Below are positions 9,101 to 17,642 of a stretch of DNA of 64,000 bases, piece after piece. Below the pieces are notes generated by a model. It ran no database searches and was not told the DNA's origin. It saw only the letters and a program-made list of their open reading frames with translations. Numbering within the stretch: position 1 is the stretch's first letter; every line of letters begins with the position of its first letter. The stretch lies in contig OZ035997.1 of NCBI GenBank assembly GCA_964035015.1, positions 86,155,982-86,219,981 on the forward strand, written 5' to 3'. Made by a program: the position numbers and the translations under genes. The DNA comes from Corallium rubrum. Lineage: Eukaryota; Cnidaria; Anthozoa; Scleralcyonacea; Coralliidae.

Positions 9101-11458
9101 AATAAGGTATGTGATGACGTAAGATCATCCAGGAAAGCAGATTTGTGGAAGATTTTATATCGTATATATCTTCAGACTTACACATCGAAATTTCTCAAAA
9201 CTTTGCACATATATACAGACCACCTAACTAAGAAAGATAATTCGGGTTATTTAGCCGTCATGGTAACCAATTTGTTTCCAGACCTCTAAATTCAGGCTCG
9301 AAAAATCTTTGTTTTCTGCCATAGCAGAGTTTACTACAACTTCAGACTTTAGTATAAGATTAGTTAAGTTTGTAGAATCTTCCTCCAATATTACCAACTC
9401 CAAAATTATCAGCACTTGAGAGAAAACTGAATAGTTTTGTTTTTTAAATTAAGAGGTCTGGAAACTAATCGGTTACCATGACGACTATATAACTTGAACT
9501 ATCTTTTTCAGTTTAGTACTTTGTAAATACATGCAAAATCTGGAGAAATTTTGATGAATGATTTTGAAGATATATTCGAAAATAAATCGTCGACAATTCT
9601 GCTTTCCTTATCTTACGTCATCACATGCCTATTTGCATATTACAAAAACCTCAATAACTTAGAACAAAAACCGGTTTCGCCGAACTTTCAACGACATTCT
9701 TCATAACTTTAGAAGTGGCTTCAAAGTAAACGATAAAATTTTTGGGATTAGGGGCAATTTAATTCCGGGATATACTTACATTAGCTGGTGACCCCATATT
9801 TATATATTTAATATATTTACTAAGTAAACTTCTTACTAACCGAGAGTGCGGTTATTACAGGAAAATATCAGACCCAGATCTTGACAGTACAAATCGAGCT
9901 CGTAAAGCGAGGTTCGTACACAAAAGACGGAGGTCTGATAATGTTTTCCGTAATGACCGCCAAGCAGTGGAGGTTAATAAAAAGTTTATTATATGGCTTT
10001 TTGAAACAACAAACTTTACACGATACGTATTTATAGCGTGAACTCTAGCGTGTGACATAGACTAATCGTTTTCATTTTTGAATTCACAAAATTTTTGCGG
10101 TTTTCTTTCGTTGTTGCTTTTGTAAACAAAATGGCTGGCAAAACCAGTAATCGACCGGCACGTGACGCGTCTCAGCCAATGAGAACACACGATTTCGATG
10201 GAAGTAACTTTTGCCATATAATATTTCCTTTTCTAATCTCGGGGAGATAACACGATAAGTTGTGACCCCATAAATACTGTTTACATACATCATTTTGTTG
10301 GTACGTGCAAAGGCGCACGGGAAAAGATACCAATCAGGCATGATGATGTTTGTAATTTTTCTTTCTAGGGTTACGAGACCAGAGTGGGTGATAAAGGTAC
10401 ACTTATATCTGGAGGGCAAAAACAAAGAATTGCCATTGCTAGAGCTTTGGTTCGCAATCCTAAAATTCTTTTGTTAGACGAGGCAACATCAGCATTAGAC
10501 ACGGAAAGTGAAAAGGTTAGTAATGCGTAGTTCAATACACCACTTTCATATAATAGCGACTAATTTCAAATTTCTTTTATGTACATTTTAATAAGCCTTT
10601 CTGGCCTCGTTTGTATCCCTGCAATGCAAAGTGTTTGCTTCATAATGGCTTTATAACCAATAGTCACCGAGACTGAGGTGGGCTAATTGTTTTAGTATAT
10701 CAGAGGTCGATAAAAAGTAATGTTGAAACAAAAACTTTTTAAACAACTGCTTTCTTTTTAACAGTTGTGTTTCTGTTTATTCACAGACGATATTAGCAAG
10801 CCGCAGTCTTTGTCAGTAAATAATTAAAAAAAAAAGCAAACAACATCCTACTTTGGAACTGAACTTATACATACATTCAAATATATGCTCATAAGACTTT
10901 TATTCTCGTGTTTTGATAAGGACACTTAACTCGTGTTCAATATGTTCTTCACTCATGACGAAGTTTTCAAAAACATTGCTACGATATCAAAACCTAACCA
11001 AAACTTACTACAAAATACGAACAATTATAGAAAATATACTTCCTTACCTTTACCACATGCCTTTACAAAGTTTTGTGTTTATGATATTTAATTGTACAGG
11101 AAGGCTCATTTAGATGCACATAAAAGAATATTTAAAGCAGTGGCCATTATGAAAGTGGTATATAGCAGTAAAGTTTAGGGAGACTATATATTAATATAAA
11201 CATGGCAAGAAGTGTTATAGGTAGTGAATAGATATTTCTTATTGTTTACAGATAGTTCAAGACGCTTTGGACAAAGCGCAGGAAGGGAGAACTACATTGG
11301 TGATTGCTCATCGCCTATCTACTATTCAGAACGCCGACTGTATTGTTGTTCTAAGGTCGGGACGCGTGATAGAGCAAGGAACCCACCAGGATCTCATGAA
11401 TGCCAAAGGAGCCTACTATGTCCTTCAAAAAGCTCAAGAATTGGGATCGAACTTGTAA
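67..11458 (+). CDS. ABCB-type (P-glycoprotein/MDR-like) ABC transporter, C-terminal part, 7 exons
   Basis: Seven exons splice in frame with GT/AG borders: 67-167, 4803-4943, 5773-5929, 7078-7275, 7519-7725, 10369-10515 and 11252-11458. They give about 385 residues up to a TAA stop. The first three encode the end of a transmembrane domain and the linker; the last four encode a full nucleotide-binding domain. Visible motifs in order are Walker [11 protein letters not shown]-loop region VSQEPVLFD, signature ISGGQKQR, Walker [12 protein letters not shown] and the H-loop AHRLS. This is the arrangement and wording of the second half of full-length ABCB1-like exporters, which pump lipophilic compounds across the plasma membrane using ATP. 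The 5' part of the gene lies left of the window, so a half-transporter cannot be excluded, although the sequence resembles NBD2 of full transporters. The signature begins with Ile instead of the usual Leu. No frameshift or stop is seen, so the gene looks functional. Confidence 0.93.
246..352. repeat. GATGY pentamer microsatellite
   Basis: A run of GATGT and GATGC units in the first ABC intron. It creates three overlapping open frames on the minus strand that read only low-complexity Ser/His/Ile text. Confidence 0.9.
364..526. mobile_element. Foldback MITE with 27-bp perfect terminal inverted repeats
   Basis: Positions 364-390 and 500-526 are exact reverse complements (27 bp, beginning GTAATAGCATGG). 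A second inner pair, GAGTTTTTCAAAG near 409 and CTTTGAAAAACTC ending at 480, extends the fold. It has no coding capacity. It sits directly beside the pentamer microsatellite in the ABC intron. Confidence 0.85.
527..1374. other. ABC intron stretch with no recognised feature
   Basis: Short frames of 60-80 codons occur on both strands, but none has recognisable protein text, splice context or repeat structure. Confidence 0.6.
1375..1842. repeat. 19-bp minisatellite, about 24 copies
   Basis: The unit reads approximately GGGTGGAGTGGGCAATCTT with C/T and C/T-rich variants at the end. A period of 19 with few stops opens long frames on both strands (225 codons on minus, 142 on plus) that read a 19-residue repeat; these are by-products of the repeat. 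It lies in the first ABC intron. Confidence 0.92.
2260..2299. repeat. 10-bp tandem repeat TTTCCGGTAG x4
   Basis: Four consecutive units; the last differs (CCGGTTG). Followed by a short block with three copies of TGCACTGTATT between about 2340 and 2392. Confidence 0.85.
2454..2531. repeat. (ATATG)n microsatellite, left of LINE fragment
   Basis: About fifteen pentamer units with one GATGTG variant. It ends exactly where the 3' end of the minus-strand LINE fragment begins. Confidence 0.92.
2532..3714 (-). pseudogene. 5'-truncated, dead APE-type LINE (reverse transcriptase C-terminal part)
   Basis: The minus-strand frame 2755-3642 (295 codons) reads the palm and thumb of a non-LTR reverse transcriptase, from IYMNDFN through [10 protein letters not shown] and [13 protein letters not shown] to the C terminus. 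The catalytic motif that should be FADD or YADD reads FAHD. Just upstream (3643-3714) the frame continues as SLTYGVP, then an in-frame TAA where the conserved Q of GVPQGS should be, then DSVLGPLLF. The element is therefore truncated before the palm and inactive. The 3' untranslated part occupies 2532-2754. Both ends touch (ATATG)n tracts. The clade (CR1/L2/jockey-like) is not resolved. Confidence 0.85.
3715..3794. repeat. (ATATG)n microsatellite, right of LINE fragment
   Basis: About sixteen pentamer units of the same sequence and orientation as the tract at 2454-2531, abutting the truncated 5' end of the LINE fragment. Confidence 0.92.
3795..4339. other. ABC intron stretch with no recognised feature
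   Basis: A frame at 3823-4026 (67 codons) is open but has no conserved text. Two related half-sites (TTTGGCAGTGGTG near 4254 and its complement near 3909) suggest a degraded inverted-repeat element. Confidence 0.45.
4340..4440 (+). mobile_element. tRNA-derived SINE head
   Basis: TGGCTCAATGGTTA at 4348-4361 fits a Pol III A box and GGTTTGAGTCC at 4392-4402 fits a B box, about 30 bp apart as in tRNA genes. The acceptor stem is not preserved and the unit runs into a T-rich tail, so this is a SINE or tRNA pseudogene, not a working tRNA. Confidence 0.65.
4803..4943 (+). CDS. ABC transporter exon B (transmembrane helix region)
   Basis: Acceptor TTGTATAG, donor GTAAGTAATG. Translation in the phase left by exon A gives a hydrophobic segment, [19 protein letters not shown], followed by [16 protein letters not shown]. 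This matches the fifth helix and following loop of ABCB proteins, where the FGAYL/FEDV wording is usual. Confidence 0.87.
5405..5520. mobile_element. Short foldback (MITE-like)
   Basis: The left arm (CCTCGGGAAACATTTAGTTT to GAGTCTC, 5405-5443) is an imperfect reverse complement of the right arm (GAGACTCGGG to AACTGTTTCC, 5478-5512). It is non-coding, in the second ABC intron. The remainder of that intron (4944-5772) shows nothing recognisable. Confidence 0.7.
5773..5929 (+). CDS. ABC transporter exon C (last helix and linker)
   Basis: Acceptor TTTGTTTAG, donor GTAAGTCTG. It encodes the last transmembrane helix ([18 protein letters not shown]) and the linker with [16 protein letters not shown], typical of the stretch before an ABCB nucleotide-binding domain. 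It ends in phase 0. Confidence 0.88.
6046..6941 (+). pseudogene. 3' remnant of a LINE in ABC intron
   Basis: Sense-strand text in shifting frames reads [19 protein letters not shown], then [11 protein letters not shown], then [20 protein letters not shown], the C-terminal region of CR1/L2-like reverse-transcriptase proteins. Several frameshifts and stops interrupt it. The 3' end is an A-rich tail of AAATA units at about 6896-6941. The insertion lies just downstream of ABC exon C, in the same orientation as the gene. Confidence 0.8.
7078..7275 (+). CDS. ABC transporter exon D (Walker A)
   Basis: Acceptor TTCTTTAG, donor GTAAGTTTG; 66 whole codons. It starts the nucleotide-binding domain with the A-loop region [17 protein letters not shown] and contains the Walker A motif GSSGCGKST, which binds the ATP phosphates. 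Confidence 0.92.
7519..7725 (+). CDS. ABC transporter exon E (Q-loop)
   Basis: Acceptor TATTGGCAG, donor GTAAGTAAA; 69 whole codons. It holds the Q-loop in [12 protein letters not shown] and the helical-subdomain text ENIAYGDN, both highly conserved in ABCB exporters. Confidence 0.92.
7812..7868. repeat. Perfect-arm hairpin
   Basis: GGTGAAACAATACGAA (from 7815) pairs with TTCGTATTGTTTCACC (to 7865) around an AT-rich loop. It is followed by a poly-C tract at 7904-7920. Both lie in the ABC intron after exon E. Confidence 0.8.
8415..8900 (-). mobile_element. tRNA-derived SINE plus duplicated and inverted tail segments
   Basis: On the minus strand, 8626 down to 8540 reads GTGGCTCAGTGGTCAGAGC (A box) and GGTTCAATTCC (B box), then a tRNA-unrelated tail ending near 8419. 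The tail (TAATATTGGG to TACATTTTA) is repeated in the same direction at about 8689-8778 and again inverted at 8826-8886. This looks like two SINE insertions or one insertion with a rearranged second copy. Confidence 0.7.
8971..9756. mobile_element. Long foldback element, about 0.8 kb
   Basis: The left arm from TGCCCTTAACCCC (8971) through GAAAGTTCGGTGATATAG, TGTGATGACGTAAGAT and CATGGTAACCAATTTG (to about 9290) is matched in reverse by the right arm from CGGTTACCATGACG (about 9472) through ATCTTACGTCATCACAT and CCGAACTTTCAACG to GGATTAGGGGCA (9756). Each arm is about 300 bp with scattered mismatches. No protein-coding text is seen. Confidence 0.82.
9848..9960. mobile_element. Short MITE with inverted termini
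   Basis: GCGGTTATTACAGG and the following 13 bases pair with the last 29 bases ending TAATGACCGC, with a few mismatches. It is non-coding, in the ABC intron before exon F. The rest of the intron to 10368 holds nothing recognisable. Confidence 0.75.
10369..10515 (+). CDS. ABC transporter exon F (signature and Walker B)
   Basis: Acceptor TTTCTAG, donor GTTAGTAATG; 49 whole codons. It contains the ABC signature as [15 protein letters not shown] and the Walker B/D-loop motif [16 protein letters not shown] with the catalytic glutamate. The donor has GTTAGT, slightly off the GTAAGT used by the other exons. Confidence 0.92.
10516..11251. other. Last ABC intron, nothing recognised
   Basis: AT-rich sequence with only short frames and no repeat structure that can be supported by eye. 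Confidence 0.6.
11252..11458 (+). CDS. ABC transporter terminal exon G (H-loop, stop)
   Basis: Acceptor TTGTTTACAG. It starts [15 protein letters not shown], contains the switch histidine in [13 protein letters not shown] and ends LGSNL followed by TAA. A second frame over the same bases is open for 85 codons but lacks any conserved text. Confidence 0.92.
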   Translation: MVQDALDKAQEGRTTLVIAHRLSTIQNADCIVVLRSGRVIEQGTHQDLMNAKGAYYVLQKAQELGSNL

Positions 11459-11685
11459 TCAAATTTTCTTTATTCACCTAATTCTTTGTATGTTTAATTG
11501 TCGTACTTGTACGGCCATTGAATATGGCTGGCATGATTTAAGAGCTTTAATTAACCAGCGGACAGACTGGTGTAGGTAATTCAGATTCTAGTCATTATTA
11601 TTAGATTTCTCTTTGATAGTTTGATCGGCATGCGTTGGCACGTTTTCCCATGTTTAGCTCGTATTTGTTTGTTTTCAGTAAACTT

Positions 11686-11691
11686 AATAAA
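11686..11691 (+). promoter_or_regulatory. Polyadenylation signal AATAAA of the ABC gene
   Basis: AATAAA lies about 230 bp after the stop codon, on the sense strand, in AT-rich sequence. It is the first canonical signal after the stop that is visible, so it is the likely 3' end signal. Confidence 0.55.
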
Positions 11692-11893
11692 TTGCAAATT
11701 ATTGAAATCGTAAAAAATCAAGTAGACACGTTTTGGGCAAAGTCTTTATTTTATCTGAGTTGAATATGCAGTAAAATACAAACGAAGAGGGAAGGATGCA
11801 TGGTGTGTAATGAAGAAAATGACGAATCACAAATCCGCTTTGATTGTTGAGAATACGGTTTTTGAGCCAATGCGCACTTATCCTCTCTATACT

Positions 11894-11980
11894 TTAATCC
11901 CCGAGCCGGGCGTAGGGCCGAAGGCCCGGAACCCGGTGAGGGTGCTAATCTCGACATGCGTGGAGTCCACTTTACACGCG
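11894..11980 (-). repeat. GC-rich module (copy 1) next to (TA)n
   Basis: Read on the minus strand it runs from CGCGTGTAAAGTGGACTCC to GGCTCGGGGATTA and is nearly identical (about 95 percent by eye) to plus-strand 53998-54085. It has a hairpin GGGCC-TTC-GGCCC and another, GCGTG/CACGC. In both copies a (TA)n tract lies upstream of the module. The family is not recognised. Confidence 0.8.
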
Positions 11981-12017
11981 TGTTAAAATGCGAATCAGTT
12001 TGAGCGATCTGAATATT

Positions 12018-12019
<2 letters not shown>

Positions 12020-12087
<68 letters not shown>
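12020..12087. repeat. (TA)n microsatellite
   Basis: About 34 TA units. Opens spurious Ile-Tyr frames on the minus strand. Confidence 0.97.
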
Positions 12088-12089
<2 letters not shown>

Positions 12090-12304
12090 GACGGACCACG
12101 CGCGGTGAAGATTGTAGGGCACTGGAAACAATATAGTTCTTGACAAAAAAGATTTGAAGTAATATATTCTTGACAAAAAGACTTGAGAAAGGAGTTTTGG
12201 GGATACGTACATTCATTTCAAAAGAACAGAAACAAATCAACGTCTTGACTAAAGGAAACCGTCAAACCGAACCTCGAAAGAGGGAAAAAGATATAGAAAA
12301 CGGC

Positions 12305-14497
12305 CAGGGGCGGATTTAGACTACGTCAACTAAGTCGCGCGACGAAGTGAAAATTTGACGTGAATATATAATTTTCGTTTGTTGCACGTTGTCAAAAATT
12401 TACAAATAAAATCTTGCAAATAAAAAATAATTATCTAGTAGGAAGGAGCATGTTCTATTCTTAAAGTACTTATCTACAGAGGCTTCGGTTCAGGCCAGAA
12501 AAATTTCCCCGTTGGTGTTTCTCCGTTTTCTTACGCGCGAGGCCTCATTCTGTAGCTACGACTGATTTCGAAGAAGAAATGATTTCGGGGAAGCAGTGGG
12601 ATGCACGGGACATAATGGGAGAATCAAGGATCGGGTTCACAGTCATTTCCAGGCCGCAAATGCGATGCAGGCTCTCGGTTTGATGAATTTGACGAAGGAA
12701 GCAACTTCGTCAAATTTTGACGAAGTTGGTTGGTTTTTCAACGTTCCTGATTGGCTAATTTTGCTCTAATTACGACTTACGATTGGTGTAGAGGCTGAAA
12801 CGTCATTTTGCAGGATACGCGCCTTTTCTGAATAATCAGTATGGTTAGCGATCGCTTCTGTGGTTCTACGAGGCCATGCGCATATTCTCAGCCATAATAT
12901 TGCGCCAGAACTGAGTGGCGTCTTTTTATATTTCCAACACTCAATAGCAAGGATATCTACAAGACCTTTATGATGAAATATTCGTGAAACTTTCATCAAG
13001 TGCTGTATGCACGGAAGATGACCTTTTACAGAGGATTGAAAAAGATATATATCGAAATATCAATTGCGAGAATTTTATACAGTGAATCAGTGATGCGCTC
13101 TGAGGTCGTCTGAGGTAAGAAACCCTACTATACCGTATGATTTAAATATCATTATAGTCTTTATGATAATTTATAGATTTACTCTTGGGCTAGACTTCGC
13201 GTTTGCTTGTATTTGATGTATAACATGTTAATGAATTGATGCTTTGCTGGAAATTTGATCTTGCTTGGAGATTTCATGGTTTTAATATTAATATCAGTAA
13301 TATGATTAATTTTATCTTTGTGAGAGTGAGACTGTAACCTAGCCAGCCAACCTGGCAGTTAAAGCACTCTTCTCATACATTGCTAATTTCTGCCCTTTAA
13401 TATTAATTATTACAGTATATAATATAGATACACAACATGTCATGTACTGTACTGTACTGTACTGTACTGTACTGTACGAATAAACGTAATTAGTAAATGA
13501 TGATTGGTTTCTTCTTTTAATATAAATTTACATGTGTACAGTAGCTATAGTACTAAGTGCTGATATCCACATGAACCAATAACTACATGTGCTGTATTAC
13601 AATTATTATTTACATTTTATTATCTGGCTTAAATACAATGTCTGCTTAATTCTAGTATTCAATGTTTATATACTTTCATAGTTTACAGAGTTGAAATCAT
13701 ATAAACAAGTAATGACTTAGATTAGATGGGGGCTCAAGGGTCAGGATGACTGGGATAATGTCGAGAGTTGAGCTCCTTTATGTCCATGTCGCATTATGGT
13801 CATAAATAAAGGCATTCCTTAACAAGACATTGTCTGCTTGGGTGGATGTGTAAAAGGTGAGTATCTGGCACCTGAAAACCAGACAGCTCATAGTAACATA
13901 GATTGGTAATGGTGGGTAGTGGCTTGAATTAGTTGTGACTTAATTAGGATGACTGGGATGATGTAGATGGTTGAGCTCCTAGTCCTAGAGCTGTCTTTGA
14001 AATGTCCCATTATGCTCTGGGTTATGCAGAACATTAAATTCAGCTAGACCTTTACTTGTGTGTTGGTCAGGCTGTCCATGTTGAATTCACTGACTGCAAG
14101 AATATGTTTTTGGTGTCTTCAAGGCATGCTGATGAGCTCTGACATAGAGCAAAACAACCATATATTTTTTAAGTTAGTAATTAAATATAATCACATATCT
14201 CTACTGTTTGTTGTATTGCCTTCTTTTTAGAAAAAAATAATTACGCACTTACTAATACAAGAACTATTACAATAATTCACTAATCCAAATCCAATTTTGA
14301 CACTTTTTCAAAAAAAGTATAAAATTATGTGCTAAAAAATATGTTTTAAAACTTCAGAAATTTTGATTAAAAGTGTTGTCAGAATGCGGGAAATGCCATT
14401 TCAGAGATCCAAATTTCAAAAATTTTCCAGGGGGGCATGCCCCCGGACCCCCCTAGATAGTTTGACTAAGTGGGGAAAATTCCTAGATCCGCCCCTG
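12305..14497. mobile_element. Non-autonomous DNA transposon with hAT-like termini, 2.2 kb
   Basis: The left end CAGGGGCGGATTTAG is matched by the right end CTAGATCCGCCCCTG as a 15-bp terminal inverted repeat with one mismatch. The 8 bases outside each end (AAAACGGC and AAACCAAC) agree at five positions, so a target duplication is only suggested. Near the right end is the GGGGCATGCCCCCGGACCCC block seen in other such elements of this window. The interior contains an (ACTGT)n tract at 13445-13476 and two related stretches (AGGATGACTGGGAT at 13741 and 13947), but no transposase frame. Confidence 0.75.
13445..13476. repeat. (ACTGT)n microsatellite
   Basis: Six to seven ACTGT units inside the 2.2 kb hAT-like element. 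Confidence 0.9.
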
Positions 14498-15012
14498 AAA
14501 CCAACGATGATAAAGGCCGAAAAGTTTAAGCTACGGTAAAAATATAGAGCATGCAGTCGCTCTCAGTAATCACGAACACTTCGTAGCAAAACTGTTCGAG
14601 TTTCCCTGAAGTCCGTTTTAAACGTATCATATCCGTAATTGCATGTTTTTTCTTGTCGATGCCCGTTGTATTTTTTAACTGTGGCTGCCGTCTTATCTTC
14701 GACTTAGCGGTTGTTTATAATTTAGCATAAAAAATGGAAAAGGAATTTTTTTAATACGTTCAAATGCTGTTGAAATATTTATTAAGGCCCATTAACATGT
14801 ATGTGAAAACATTTTCAGCAATTCAGATTTCGAAATGAAAAACTGTTTTTGTTATATTTGTTTAAATAAATTTAAAATATCATAAATGAATATCAGCCAG
14901 GCAGTTTGAGTAGTTTTCAAAATGCAATATTTTTAGATACCAAGCAATGGTCTTTGTAAACATGGAAAGAAAGAACTGTAAAATATAATCCTAATGTTTT
15001 GATAAAATTCTG
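14498..15012. other. Intergenic stretch with nothing recognised
   Basis: AT-rich sequence with no conserved reading frame or repeat symmetry seen. Confidence 0.55.
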
Positions 15013-15085
15013 ACGCCTGCTTCGGTAGCGTGGTGGTAACATCGTCGGCTTGCACGCGAAAGAGATCGAGTTCGAAACCTGGGAG
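15013..15085 (+). tRNA. tRNA-like sequence (tRNA pseudogene or SINE head)
   Basis: GCCTGCT at the start can pair with GGGAGGC near the end at six of seven positions, including a G-T pair. GGTAGCGTGGTGGTAACATC resembles a D-arm/A box and GAGTTCGAAACC a T-arm/B box. The anticodon loop CTTGCAC would give TGC (Ala), but its stem pairs poorly. No SINE tail is obvious. It could be a decayed tRNA gene; covariance scoring is needed to decide. Confidence 0.45.
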
Positions 15086-16197
15086 GCGACATGCAATTCT
15101 TTTCATCTCAATATATTTTACGAAATATCATCCTTAAATTTTTCTTTGTTTTTTTGTTGCATTTTTCTTTAAAAAAATAGAGTTTTTGTTTGTTATTTCA
15201 AACATTCTACCAGAATTAAAACTATATTTTCATTCCGACAGGAGTAGCTATTTCCAGGCCTCCAATAAAAAAAGAGCGCAAGGGGGGTTGCTGTAAAAGC
15301 GGGCGATGGGTTACTGCATTTATGTATTTCTAGTACCTCTTTATACTGAAATATATTTTGAGGTTAGTCATAATAAGAAGCAGGGTTTGGAAGGACTGCG
15401 AACATGTCTTTTTGGCCAGCATGTTACTGTTCCGTCACATGATAACGAAGGCGCAGTTGTAGCTGAATTCCGTATATTTTTTTATCTCTTTGATGAGACA
15501 ACAAAGTCGTTTTTAAATCGCGTTTCAAGACGATTTTCGAAAATCTATGGCGTTCACGAGTCCGCGTGCATGAAAGAAGACGAAGGGTATGAAATGATCC
15601 AACAGAAATATTCAAATCAGCCTTCAAGGTGATTTTGAGCAGACTGAGCAAGCACTATCAATTAGTATGTTTCTAATTTGCTCCAGAATCAACCACAGAG
15701 CAGTTGGCTTCCGCCAGTTTATTGTAAAACTTTCTAAATTGGACAATGGATTAGCTTTATGCTTTTCCATTGAAACACTTTTGCCGACATGTGTGACACC
15801 AAACAAAACCTATTATCATTCATTTCGTTTCTATCCCACATTCTGATTGGTTAATTTACCTGCAAATAACTGAGTGCAAATAATTTTTCTGCTGCAAATA
15901 ATTTTATGAGCATGCGTAGTAGCGATAGCGCTGCTGACTGCAAATAATTTTCGTAAACATGGCGGCTAGTTCTTCAGCTATCCGAGGAAATAATCGAGGG
16001 TATTTGGAAGCATCCATAACGACAATGTACTTCAGAAAACAAATAGTGAAAAGGAAGTTTTAGTGAGATAAAAAGCAAGACTCGTGCCAACAAAAAGTAA
16101 GTTTTACGAAGATTTTAGTATGCCGAAGACAGAAAGAAGAGTGGCGATCTCTCAATACTTGAGGCATTTCAAATTTTAACTATTTTATGAATGATAA
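15086..16197. other. Intergenic stretch, one unassigned open frame
   Basis: A plus frame at 15306-15632 (108 codons) is open but contains no conserved motif. The repeated text TGCAAATAA occurs four times between 15861 and 15942. Nothing else is supported. Confidence 0.4.
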
Positions 16198-16347
16198 ATC
16201 AATTATTGAACTCGTCTATCGCAAAATATCATGATTTGTCAGTGTCTCGCTACTAGTTATTTGCCTCTGCCTTCGGCATCGGCAAATAACTAGTAGCTCG
16301 CCACTGACAAATCATGATATTTTGCTCAGACTCGTCCAATAATTGAT
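16198..16347. mobile_element. 150-bp near-perfect palindrome
   Basis: ATCAATTATTGAACTCG through ATGATTTGTCAGTG and CTACTAGTTATTTGCC is mirrored by GGCAAATAACTAGTAG, CACTGACAAATCAT and CCAATAATTGAT. The loop is TCTGCCTTCGGCATC. Such a hairpin is typical of foldback MITEs; there is no coding capacity. Confidence 0.85.
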
Positions 16348-16479
16348 AATTATTTCCACGTAACCGAGCCTTCCAATCCTTGTTCTATGGAACGCTTTCA
16401 CTCACGTGATCAATACGAAATATATGAATAAGAACAGAGCTAAATTCCAATAAAATAAATCAGCAATTTTATTTCAAAA

Positions 16480-16650
16480 TCTGTAATTTTAGCGGCACAA
16501 TTAAAAGACAGAGGACAAATGCATTTTCCCCTCAATTTTGATTTGGAGGTGAGTTGCTATACGAAAATACAAAGACTGCAAATATAGTGTATATACGCAT
16601 GTGCATACGACTTAATATTTTGCAGGAAAATTAAACGGGATTTGGAATTT
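16480..16650 (+). repeat. Empty paralogue of the Ngaro element insertion site
   Basis: From AAAATCTGTAATTTTAGCGGC through TTTGGAGGTGAGTTGCTATACGAAAATAC to TATATACGCATGTGCATACG this stretch aligns with 26506-26614 on one side and 33645-33690 on the other side of the Ngaro-type element. The relatedness is clear but diverged. The family of this underlying repeat is unknown. Confidence 0.65.
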
Positions 16651-17078
16651 GGACCAAACTTGTCGGGATACGGGAAAGGGTAGTAAATACTTAAAGAAGC
16701 CTATTGTGGACCCTCTTGATCGTTTTATTCGTCATTCGAATTCATGTCTTTCTTGACAAAAAGATTTTTCTCCTCGACATGTTAAAGTGCATATAAACCC
16801 TCCACAGTTTTTAGTTCTCTGTATACGGAGGACGCAAAAACAGTTGATAAGTTATTTTATAGTTTTTCATTTGGTCCATTTGTTTCCGAGTTTTATCTCT
16901 TTGAACATTGCTATTCTTACGTAAGAGCCGCGTACTACAGAGGCCTGGGGCTCAGGGACGAGTCGATTTCACGCAACAATTAGCCTGCGTAGCCGGCGCT
17001 GGCTACGCAACAAGGAAAACAACTACGTTTTATCGACAAGCCTGGTAAAAACGCGTTTATTTAGTACAATAGTACGCA

Positions 17079-17342
17079 ATGTCGAGCTCAAACTTCGACT
17101 CAAATGAGTATGAAAGCGGATCTTCTGGTTCTGCTAATCCATCCGCTTACCAAGACGAGTCAGATGACGAGAAAGGCGTCTTCGTGAATGCCTATGCTGA
17201 TGGGCCATTTAAAGCCGATGAAGAATGGTTTTCCAAATACAAAACTAAAAGAAGTATCGCTCTTGTCACTACAAAGTTGATACACAGATGTGAGATATGC
17301 TGCGATCGCTTCGTTGTTTCGACGGCTTCGTTGCATTTGTAG
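17079..17342 (+). CDS. Short acidic protein frame, possibly first exon of a transposon-linked gene
   Basis: The frame starts MSSSNFDSNEYESGS and continues with an acidic, Ser-rich stretch (DESDDEKG) and the text VNAYADGPFKADEEWFSKY, 87 codons in all. I think the acidic start followed by a P-x-ADEEW phrase resembles the N terminus of an anthozoan protein family linked to repeats, but this is recollection, not proof. A hairpin GCGTAGCCGGCGCTGGCTACGC lies 70 bp upstream. No downstream exon could be joined with confidence; a second frame of 71 codons at 17427-17642 follows. Confidence 0.35.
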   Translation: MSSSNFDSNEYESGSSGSANPSAYQDESDDEKGVFVNAYADGPFKADEEWFSKYKTKRSIALVTTKLIHRCEICCDRFVVSTASLHL

Positions 17343-17426
17343 TATAAGAATACCAAAATACAGCAAATAAAAAAACCCATTTAAGAATGATTTAATAGAA
17401 AACTGATTATCTGTATACAGCCCTAT

Positions 17427-17642
17427 ATGGATGAAAATAACAACAGTCGGTCATCAAAAAGATTGAAGAAGGTCAAGAAGACATTCTTGATTGAATTTGA
17501 CGTGTTCTCAGGAAATCGGGCTCAAGTTTTGGCCCACTGCTGTAAATATCAAGCGTTCCTGCCTATACACACAGTGCATATATTAGAATTGCAACGACAC
17601 ATGGATATACATGATCCAAAACTTCAATTTGACAACAAATGA
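17427..17642 (+). CDS. Short unassigned open frame
   Basis: 71 codons beginning MDENNNSRSSKRLKKVKK, preceded by a TATACAG that could be a splice acceptor. Basic then mixed composition and no recognised domain. It may be an exon continuing from the frame at 17079, or chance. Confidence 0.25.
   Translation: MDENNNSRSSKRLKKVKKTFLIEFDVFSGNRAQVLAHCCKYQAFLPIHTVHILELQRHMDIHDPKLQFDNK

Noticed and set aside
11751-12240. Minus frames with Ile-Tyr runs
   Set aside because: They read through the (TA)n tract; no splice or motif support.
15306-15632. 108-codon plus frame
   Set aside because: No domain, no splice context; lies in AT-rich sequence with antisense frames of similar length.
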